From positions 1-12,794 of the forward strand of contig JARFQX010000728.1 in the NCBI GenBank assembly GCA_029287555.1: a DNA stretch of 12,794 bases, written 5' to 3'. Shown piece after piece: positions 6,605 through 12,794 of the stretch. This DNA comes from Rubripirellula sp. (GTDB lineage: Bacteria; Planctomycetota; Planctomycetia; Pirellulales; Pirellulaceae). Each line of letters starts with the position of its first letter. Within the stretch, counting starts at the first letter, position 1. The notes under the pieces are model-generated. The model did not search any database. It was not told where the DNA came from and worked only from the letters and a program-made list of their open reading frames with translations. The position numbers and the translations under genes were made by a program.

Positions 6605-8488
6605 TCACTCTTCTTCCGCGGCAGGCTCCAACGCTTTCAAGAACGCCGCCTTGCCACCGACGATCGGAAGGGAGAGTCTTGTTTGGTTCACATCCACGGT
6701 CAATTCGGTACCGGGGTTTGGGTGCAAGGTGAAGTCGCGATCGCTTGAGAAGATCATCAATCCGATCCGTTGGTCTTTCGCAATGACTTGATCGTCGGGC
6801 TGCAAATCAAATGACAGATCATAGAACCGGCCAAGTTCGAGTGGTTCGCTTTCGGTCAGTGAGCGATGGTTCTGCGGATCCGCCCAGCCTCGCGTGATGA
6901 TGTTGTCGGTAATCTTTGCATTCTTTGACCCGTTCCAAGGCAGCGAAACCAACCAGATCGACAAGTTCGCTGCCGGCTTGTTGCTGGCGAGTCTCAGCGA
7001 GATTCTCGGCGTGCCCGAGAGATGCACTTCTTGGGAGAGTTCCGGAGTCACGTACATCAATCGATGCTCGGTCCACTCCGCTTGGGACAGTGAGGCTCCA
7101 CTGAATGAGAAGTTGTCAACCAGCGTCTCGGTTGTCCGCTCCGTTGCCGGATCGGTCGTGAGTTCGCCACGCTGGGGAGCGCCGGGCCGGGTGAACAATT
7201 CAACAACTTTCGCTTCGGGATGCGGGTAATCGGGATAGCTGGTCGGTTCCTGGCGGTCGTCGTCTTCGCGGACAATCCACGCCTTGGGATCCTTTTCGAC
7301 GCCGTTGTCGATCCCGTGCAAGTAGCGGGTGAACCAGCGGTTCATCAGCTTCATCGGAGGCGGGCCGCCGTGGCCGCCCTGATGAAAGTAAGCTTGAACT
7401 GGAACCCCCTTCGCCTTTAACGCCTGGTAGATTCGAACACTGTGCTCCGGCACGACATTCCAATCGTTGAAAGCGTGTGCCATCAGGACGGCGGCTTTCA
7501 CCGGTTCCAGGTCGTTCAGGTAATCTCGACCGGACCAAAACTCGTTGTAGTCTCCACTGATGCGATCGAACCGCTCGAGCATCTCTTCATCGCGCACTTC
7601 GCAGTCACAATAGTCTCGCCGCTCTTCCGGACCGCTGTGAACGTAGTCGTAAAGGTAGTCGATGTCTTCGCCGAGGTATCCGAACGGGTGTCGCACCAAT
7701 CCGTTGGATCGATAGTAGTGGTAGTAGGAGGTATTGGGGGCAATCGGAATGATCGCCTCGAGCCCTTCCACTCCCGTTGTGGCCGCCGCCAGGGCAAGCG
7801 TTCCATTAAACGAGGTTCCCGTCATGCCAACTTTGCCGGTGCACCAATCGGCCACCACCGGTTCGCTGCCGTCCACACTCTTGAAGCCTTTGGCGCGACC
7901 GCACAGCCAATCGATCACCGCTTTGGGGGCTAGGGATTCATTGTCGCCGCCAATCGTTGGGCATCCTTGTGACAAGCCGGTCCCGGGCGAAGAGGAGTGA
8001 ACGACGGCGTATCCCCGGGGAACCCATTCCTTCTGGTGTGACTTTGAAATGATCGGCCGCCTTCCTTTTCGCTCGATTGACGGGAACTCCTTTCGTTCCT
8101 TGGGTGGCTCTCCGAGCTCTTGTCGGGTGTCCCAAAAATACTCCTCGGCGTTGGGGCCGGTTCCCGCAAAGTAAGGACTGGAGATGTAGATCGCCGGCAG
8201 TCGCAAGCCCTCGCTTTCGGTTTGGCGAGGCCGCGTGACACTGACGTGCATCCGGTCTAGACGATCATCTCCATCGGAGTCGAATTCGGTTTCCACCCAC
8301 AGGTCTTCACGAATCCAGTAATCAGCATCCTCAAAGGCCTTGACGACCTGGGCTTCACCATCTTTGAAGACTGGAACGGAAACATCTGGATCGGCTTCAT
8401 CCGCAAACGCCGAACCATTCCCCGTCGCGAATGGGTCGGTCCAGCAGTGCCCCACGCAACTGACGGCGAGGATGGCGAGGACACGCAT
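6605..8488 (-). CDS. S15-family X-prolyl dipeptidyl-peptidase-like serine hydrolase, exported
   Basis: A 627-residue alpha/beta-hydrolase of the X-Pro dipeptidyl-peptidase (S15) group. After a signal peptide (1-29, ending A-F-A), the D-S-D-G-D-D-R-L-D-R-M-H-V segment (70-82) is typical of the start of PepX-like domains. G-T-G-L-S-Q-G-C and V-I-D-W-L-C-G-R-A follow. The catalytic triad is visible: Ser226 in G-T-S-F-N-G, Asp342 in H-A-F-N-D-W-N-V, and His373 in Q-G-G-H-G-G. The C-terminal part (from about residue 430) is the PepX_C jelly-roll domain, ending in an acidic E-E-E tail. It likely releases Xaa-Pro dipeptides or cleaves related esters or amides in the periplasm or outside; the substrate is not certain. 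The frame also has an ATG at 8581, adding 31 polar residues before the signal; neither start has a strong Shine-Dalgarno, and 8488 is chosen because it places the signal at the N-terminus. First gene of the leftward trio. Confidence 0.9.
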   Translation of the reverse strand: MRVLAILAVSCVGHCWTDPFATGNGSAFADEADPDVSVPVFKDGEAQVVKAFEDADYWIREDLWVETEFDSDGDDRLDRMHVSVTRPRQTESEGLRLPAIYISSPYFAGTGPNAEEYFWDTRQELGEPPKERKEFPSIERKGRRPIISKSHQKEWVPRGYAVVHSSSPGTGLSQGCPTIGGDNESLAPKAVIDWLCGRAKGFKSVDGSEPVVADWCTGKVGMTGTSFNGTLALAAATTGVEGLEAIIPIAPNTSYYHYYRSNGLVRHPFGYLGEDIDYLYDYVHSGPEERRDYCDCEVRDEEMLERFDRISGDYNEFWSGRDYLNDLEPVKAAVLMAHAFNDWNVVPEHSVRIYQALKAKGVPVQAYFHQGGHGGPPPMKLMNRWFTRYLHGIDNGVEKDPKAWIVREDDDRQEPTSYPDYPHPEAKVVELFTRPGAPQRGELTTDPATERTTETLVDNFSFSGASLSQAEWTEHRLMYVTPELSQEVHLSGTPRISLRLASNKPAANLSIWLVSLPWNGSKNAKITDNIITRGWADPQNHRSLTESEPLELGRFYDLSFDLQPDDQVIAKDQRIGLMIFSSDRDFTLHPNPGTELTVDVNQTRLSLPIVGGKAAFLKALEPAAEEE

Positions 8489-9015
8489 CTTCGCTGACAC
8501 GCGATGATCTCTCTTGGTAGTGGTCCCACACGATTCGGTCTTGCCAAAGCAAAGGTGAACTTCATTCTCGCTAGATGGCATATTCCTGGGTTTCCTTCGA
8601 AAACGAGGGTAGGAGAATCCGGCTCAATTCCGCCTCGAAATTACAGCGTATGTCAATCGACCCGACCCGTGTTGGCCGCAACTTCCGATTCCGGATCCGC
8701 CACGATTCTTGCTGCGCCTTCTTGCTACGCCAATCTACATGCCGCTCAGATCGCTTGCGGCGTCTCCACGGCAGCATGTGTCGCGTGATGCCGTTCGCGT
8801 GGAAAGGGGTGGTTCGACATTGAGGCGGCAGTGCAACTCAGAGACCCGCTGGCGGCCGCTTTCGGGGTCGGTAAGCCTGACCTCTTTTTCAATCCGAAAT
8901 GCCACGGTGGGAATATTTCTCAGTAAATTGGACGGGCCATCTCATTGCGTGCCGATCTTCCAGGCCTAAGTTGATACGCTTCCCCCCCTGCTTCCACGCG
9001 ACGCACGTGACAACC
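8489..9015. other. Divergent intergenic region (527 bp, or 434 bp if the longer S15 start is used)
   Basis: It lies between the leftward S15 hydrolase and the rightward GH2-GH43 gene, so it must contain promoters for both directions. I see no convincing small gene, RNA gene, consensus promoter pair or strong hairpin. The only uncertainty is at its left end, where 8489-8581 could be coding if the hydrolase starts at 8581. Confidence 0.55.
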
Positions 9016-12000
9016 ATGTCGAATCGAAAGCTCCGAAATATTTGTCAATCCGTGACCTCTCTTTGCGCCCATGGGCGGCAACTCCCAGTCGGCTTGATGG
9101 TCCTTGCCGTTGGCTTGATGGTGGTCGCGTGCGGCTCGTACCCGGCTTCGGCTCAAGACATCGTCGACTCGTGGCGGATGAAACTTCGACCGCCTGGGGA
9201 GGCTTGGACCGAACCGGATTTTGATGATTCGGATTGGCAGGAGTCCAACGGGGGTTTTGGGACCGGCGATACGCCCGGCGCGAGAGTCGGAACGGTTTGG
9301 GCGACCAACACCATCTGGCTTCGTAAGCGTATCCCGCTGTCGGAGATCCCGGACAAGCCCGCGCTGTTGATCCATCACGACGAAGATGCCGATGTCTATC
9401 TCAATGGCAAACGAGTTGCGGAGCAAAAGGGATTCGTCACCGATTACAAGTTGGTCCCCATCAAGGAGGCGGACCGATCGGCACTAAAGGTTGGCGAAAA
9501 TCTGCTGGCAGTTCGCTGTCGACAAACCGGCGGCGGTCAGTTCATTGACGTTCATCTGGTCGATGCCGAGAACGTTCCCGAACTTCCCGCACCGAAGCGA
9601 AGCACGAAACCTTTTATCTCCGAGTTGATCACGCCTTGGGGCGCGGGTGTCAACGCCGAGAACGCGTGGCGAGAATACCCGCGGCCGCAACTGCGACGTC
9701 GAGCTTGGACGAACCTGAACGGTTACTGGGACTACGCGATCACGCCGGTTGAACAGAAGGAGATGCCCGAACAGTGGTCGGGAAAGATCCTCGTGCCTTT
9801 CTGTTTGGAGTCAAAGCTTGGCGGTGTGCAGCGATTGCTCGACGCGAGCGAGGCGTTGTGGTATCGCCGCACCTTCACGCTGGACCCCAGCGAAGGGCAG
9901 CAAATCCATCTCAACTTCGAGGCGGTCGATTATCGATGCGAAGTGATGGTCAACGGCCAATCGGTCGGCACGCACCGCGGCGGTAACACTCCCTTTAAGC
10001 TGGACGTCAGCGATGCGGTGCGCGCCGGCGTCAATACGCTGGTGGTGCGAGTCGAGGACGAAACGGAAGGATGGCAGCTGCGCGGCAAACAGACGCTCAA
10101 TGCGCGAGGGATCTGGTACACGCAAGTCTCCGGGATCTGGCAAACCGTCTGGATGGAACAGGTCCCGACAAGTCATGTTGAAGACATCAAGGTCAACACC
10201 GATGCGGCAGACGGTGCGATCTCGGTGCGACCGATCGTTTCCCAAGCGGAGGGCCTGACGACCCGCGTCGTCGTCAGGGATGGTGATCGAGTGGTGGCCA
10301 GAGCCGATGATGTGGCTGGCGAAACGATGCGAGTCGTGGTTCCCGAGGCCAAGCTTTGGTCCCCCGATTCGCCCTTTCTCTATGGCATCGACGTAACGCT
10401 TGAAGACCCCGACGGTCGCGTCATTGACCGTGTCGAGTCCTACGCGGGGATTCGTACCGTGGGTAAGACGAAAGACGCAGATGGACACTGGCGATTCACG
10501 CTCAACGGCGAGGTCATTTTTCATTGGGGGCCACTCGATCAAGGGTGGTGGCCCGATGGACTGCTGACTCCCCCGTCGGACGAGGCGATGCAGTTCGACA
10601 TCCGTTGGCTCAAGGATGCCGGATTCAAAATGATCCGCAAACACATCAAGGTCGAACCAAGACGCTATTACTACCATTGCGACACGATCGGCATGATGGT
10701 TTGGCAAGACCACGTCAGTGGGGGCGACCAACCGGAGTGGACGCGTCTTCAACCCAATCCCGTTGACGCCGAGTGGCCCAAACCGCAGCACAAACAGTTC
10801 ATGCTCGAACTCGATCGGATGATCTCGGCGCTCGAGAATCACCCGTCCATTGTTTCCTGGGTCCCATTCAACGAGCGTTGGGGTCAGCACCAGACCATGG
10901 AAGTTGGGCGTTGGACGGTCAAACGGGATCCTTCCAGACTCATCAACATCGCAAGCGGTGGCAATTTCTGGCCCGTCGGCGACGTGGTTGACGCCCACAG
11001 TTATCCTCAGCCCAAGTTTCCATTCGATCAGGGCAGCGGCGGAAGATTCGATGATTACATCAAAGTCATGGGCGAGTTCGGTGGTCACGGGTATCCGGTG
11101 AAGGGACATCTTTGGGACGTGAACCGACGCAACTGGGGCTACGGCGGGTTGCCGCAGAACAAAGAGGAATACAAGCAGCGCTATCTCACTTCGCTCCAAA
11201 TGCTCAACGAGCTTCGCGGCAAGGGAATCGCCGGCGGCGTGTACACACAGACCACCGACGTCGAAGGCGAGATCAATGGCTTGATGACCTACGATCGCAA
11301 GGTGATCAAAATCGACGCGGCGGAATTGGCAGAGCTGCATAAGGTGTTGTTCGAGCCCATCGCCGCGGCTTCCAAGACTCCGGCGAAGACCGACGGCGCC
11401 GGAACGCCAAGCGACGCAACCCCCAACGCAGAAGCAGACCCATCCAAGCACTCGCGAGTCAAGCCGAGACCCGCCATGGACCGCAAGACGATCGAGTCGG
11501 GGTTGGCCAGTCACGACCGCGCGCTGCACATCAAATCGGGATGGATCCGCGATCCCTACATCATCCTCGGTCCCGACGACTTCTATTACTTGACCGGGAC
11601 GCAAGCCAACCCAGGTGACCCGCGCGAGCAGGAAGACCCTTACAACACTGGGCTGGGCGACGGCTCGATCGTGGGTGAGCACGTTCGGGTCTGGCGCAGT
11701 CGTGACCTGATCGAATGGGAATCGCTCGGAGAACCATTCAGTGTCGAAGACACCGTTCAATTTCGCAGCGGCCAGAAAAAGCCTGGGAAGCGACTGATCT
11801 GGGCGCCCGAGGTGCACTGGCTTGGCGACCGCTGGGCACTGGTGCATTGTCCGCGCTTCGTTTCGAGTCTTGCCTTGACCTCGGGTGAGAAGATCGAAGG
11901 CCCCTGGTCACATCCGTTGTCCCCCGATTCAAACGGCAAGCATGATCCGTCGCTGTTTCGCGATGACGATGGGACTTGGTACTTGCTGTGGCAGAACACG

Positions 12001-12531
12001 CAAGTCGCCCCATTGAGCGATGACTTCAGTGAGTTCACGGCCAAGCCGGTGCGCATCGATCCCGCCGGCTCACGAGTGGGGCCGGAGGGCGAGCCCATTT
12101 CCCGGATTGGACACGAAGGGGCCACGATGCGGAAGATCGGGGATAGATACGTTCACTTTGGTACCGCTTGGTCGACCGACATGGGTCGCAAGGGATCCTA
12201 CAACCTCTATTACTGCACTGCGGACACGATTACCGGTCCCTATGGGCCTCGCCGATTCGCGGGCCGTTTCCTCGGGCATGGCACGCCATTTCAAGACCGG
12301 GATGGAAAATGGTGGTGCACCGCTTTTTTCAATGCGAATGTCCCGCCGCTGGATCGCAAGGGAATCGAGACACGTGACTTGAGCGAGACGGCGCAGACCA
12401 TTAACGAGCAAGGCGTCACCATCGTCCCGCTCGAACTGCGCGTGCTCGATGATGGAGATGTCTACATTCGTGCCAAAGATTCGGCTTACGCATCACCGGG
12501 TCCGGATGAGGTTCAAGACTTCGACGATTGA
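9016..12531 (+). CDS. Exported bifunctional glycoside hydrolase: GH2 module fused to GH43-like module
   Basis: A 1171-residue secreted enzyme. The signal region has hydrophobic repeats at 25-38; then either Cys39 is lipidated (V-V-A-C fits a lipobox) or cleavage follows A-S-A46. Residues about 48-190 form a galactose-binding-like beta-sandwich (F-D-D-S-D-W, I-W-L-R-K-R-I, V-Y-L-N-G-K-R). Residues about 215-490 are the GH2 sugar-binding and Ig-like domains (N-L-N-G-Y-W-D-Y, L-W-Y-R-R-T-F), and about 490-780 the TIM barrel with acid/base Glu620 (P-F-N-E-R-W-G) and nucleophile Glu687 (M-G-E-F-G-G). A Thr/Pro/Ala-rich linker (about 781-820) leads to a five-bladed GH43-like module with Asp846 (R-D-P-Y), Asp977 (H-D-P-S) and Glu1034 (H-E-G-A) as base, pKa modulator and acid. 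Both halves therefore look active, probably on galactose- or arabinose-containing polysaccharides; exact specificity is inferred. The frame is open to 8899; ATG 9016 is preferred for the signal peptide, though no Shine-Dalgarno is seen. Confidence 0.92.
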   Translation: MSNRKLRNICQSVTSLCAHGRQLPVGLMVLAVGLMVVACGSYPASAQDIVDSWRMKLRPPGEAWTEPDFDDSDWQESNGGFGTGDTPGARVGTVWATNTIWLRKRIPLSEIPDKPALLIHHDEDADVYLNGKRVAEQKGFVTDYKLVPIKEADRSALKVGENLLAVRCRQTGGGQFIDVHLVDAENVPELPAPKRSTKPFISELITPWGAGVNAENAWREYPRPQLRRRAWTNLNGYWDYAITPVEQKEMPEQWSGKILVPFCLESKLGGVQRLLDASEALWYRRTFTLDPSEGQQIHLNFEAVDYRCEVMVNGQSVGTHRGGNTPFKLDVSDAVRAGVNTLVVRVEDETEGWQLRGKQTLNARGIWYTQVSGIWQTVWMEQVPTSHVEDIKVNTDAADGAISVRPIVSQAEGLTTRVVVRDGDRVVARADDVAGETMRVVVPEAKLWSPDSPFLYGIDVTLEDPDGRVIDRVESYAGIRTVGKTKDADGHWRFTLNGEVIFHWGPLDQGWWPDGLLTPPSDEAMQFDIRWLKDAGFKMIRKHIKVEPRRYYYHCDTIGMMVWQDHVSGGDQPEWTRLQPNPVDAEWPKPQHKQFMLELDRMISALENHPSIVSWVPFNERWGQHQTMEVGRWTVKRDPSRLINIASGGNFWPVGDVVDAHSYPQPKFPFDQGSGGRFDDYIKVMGEFGGHGYPVKGHLWDVNRRNWGYGGLPQNKEEYKQRYLTSLQMLNELRGKGIAGGVYTQTTDVEGEINGLMTYDRKVIKIDAAELAELHKVLFEPIAAASKTPAKTDGAGTPSDATPNAEADPSKHSRVKPRPAMDRKTIESGLASHDRALHIKSGWIRDPYIILGPDDFYYLTGTQANPGDPREQEDPYNTGLGDGSIVGEHVRVWRSRDLIEWESLGEPFSVEDTVQFRSGQKKPGKRLIWAPEVHWLGDRWALVHCPRFVSSLALTSGEKIEGPWSHPLSPDSNGKHDPSLFRDDDGTWYLLWQNTQVAPLSDDFSEFTAKPVRIDPAGSRVGPEGEPISRIGHEGATMRKIGDRYVHFGTAWSTDMGRKGSYNLYYCTADTITGPYGPRRFAGRFLGHGTPFQDRDGKWWCTAFFNANVPPLDRKGIETRDLSETAQTINEQGVTIVPLELRVLDDGDVYIRAKDSAYASPGPDEVQDFDD
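9088..9129 (+). repeat. 21-bp tandem duplication encoding the signal-peptide core of the GH2-GH43 enzyme
   Basis: Two in-frame 21-bp units (9088-9108 and 9109-9129) encode V-G-L-M-V-L-A and V-G-L-M-V-V-A back to back, sharing 16 of 21 bases. The duplication makes up the hydrophobic core of the signal peptide. Confidence 0.7.
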
Positions 12532-12695
12532 TCATGCGTTGGTGCACAACTTGTCCGCTTGCCCCTGTTGATTGTTGACGTTGCAATCTCGGCTGAGTCA
12601 TTGAGAATTCGTAACCCGACGCGTCAGCGAGGCATGAGTCAAGATCAGATTTTCCTCGCTCACGCGTTTTGAAGTTGCGCTATTTCGATGGCTTC
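12532..12695. other. Non-coding 3' flank of the GH2-GH43 gene
   Basis: No gene, clear terminator or RNA is visible between the GH2-GH43 stop codon and the stem-loop cluster that begins at 12696. Confidence 0.5.
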
Positions 12696-12776
12696 GGGCC
12701 GAAGGCCCAGCAGTTTACCTAGCCCAGCCCAACGGGCTGGGAAAACGTCATGAAAGACGACAAGGGCCGAAGGTCC
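12696..12776. repeat. Cluster of short GC-rich stem-loops, probable dispersed intergenic repeat
   Basis: Four hairpins lie in 81 bp: GGGCC-GAA-GGCCC (12696-12708), CCCAGCCC-AAC-GGGCTGGG (12723-12741, a perfect 8-bp stem), CGTC-ATGAAA-GACG (12746-12759) and GGGCC-GAA-GGTCC (12764-12776, one G-U pair). The first and last are near-identical copies of one unit, GGGCCGAAGG(C/T)CC, flanking the strong central stem. This layout suggests a REP/BIME-like dispersed element; it may also act as a terminator or mRNA-stabilising structure about 165 nt beyond the GH2-GH43 gene. It may continue beyond the window. Confidence 0.55.
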
Positions 12777-12794
12777 GACCGATTGCCTCGAGTC

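Noticed and set aside
5999..6748. A 249-codon plus-strand frame overlapping the beta-propeller and S15 genes
   Set aside because: It is antisense to two well-supported genes, has no signal peptide or domain, and spans a gene boundary.
8575..8969. Several 80-95-codon frames in the divergent region before the GH2-GH43 gene
   Set aside because: They overlap each other on both strands and show no signal peptide, membrane segment or family motif.
9811..11847. A 678-codon open frame on the minus strand inside the GH2-GH43 gene
   Set aside because: It lies wholly antisense to a gene with clear domains and catalytic motifs. Its translation has no recognisable family and is the usual by-product of GC-biased third positions.
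1..12794. Selenocysteine machinery (selA, selB, selD, tRNA-Sec) or other metal-resistance genes next to the HMA gene
   Set aside because: I looked for them and found none in the window, so support for Sec decoding must come from elsewhere in the genome.

Overview
The window looks like a piece of a Planctomycetes chromosome, probably of the Rhodopirellula/Pirellulaceae type. The evidence is a DUF1559 protein with a prepilin-like N-terminus, very short secreted lipoproteins, many exported TPR, beta-propeller and hydrolase proteins, roughly mid-50s percent GC, weak Shine-Dalgarno use, and a secreted multi-domain glycoside hydrolase. I saw no rRNA, tRNA, CRISPR array, transposase or phage gene.

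Layout. Positions 1-2824 are read leftwards: a 61-residue lipoprotein (2639-2824), a membrane GT39-like glycosyltransferase with a C-terminal TPR tail (812-2578), and the first 222 codons of a DUF1559 pseudopilin-like protein that runs off the left edge (1-668). After a 376-bp divergent intergenic region comes the most interesting gene, read rightwards at 3201-3551. It encodes a small lipoprotein with a heavy-metal-associated (HMA) domain. An in-frame TGA sits exactly where the first cysteine of the M-x-C-x-x-C metal site belongs, giving M-H-U-G-G-C. A GC-rich hairpin with a GGUC loop starts 12 nt after the TGA, as expected for a bacterial SECIS element. I read this as a selenocysteine-containing HMA protein. 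A conventional gene caller would miss it or split it at the TGA.

Converging on it from the right is a leftward run of three exported proteins: an S15-family X-prolyl dipeptidyl-peptidase-like hydrolase (6605-8488), a YncE-like beta-propeller protein (5360-6469) and a TPR protein (3565-5199). The gaps are 135 and 160 bp, so they may be co-transcribed, but the sequence does not prove it. The rightward gene at 9016-12531 encodes an exported two-enzyme polypeptide, a GH2 glycosidase joined by a Pro/Ala/Thr-rich linker to a GH43-like module, with the expected catalytic acids visible in both halves. The right edge (12696-12776) holds a cluster of small GC-rich stem-loops that looks like a dispersed intergenic repeat.

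Functionally the window mixes carbohydrate and peptide degradation outside the cytoplasm, envelope glycan or protein glycosylation, and a metal-binding or redox lipoprotein. Nothing visible ties the selenoprotein candidate to its neighbours. Its reading depends on selenocysteine machinery (SelA, SelB, SelD, tRNA-Sec) encoded elsewhere.
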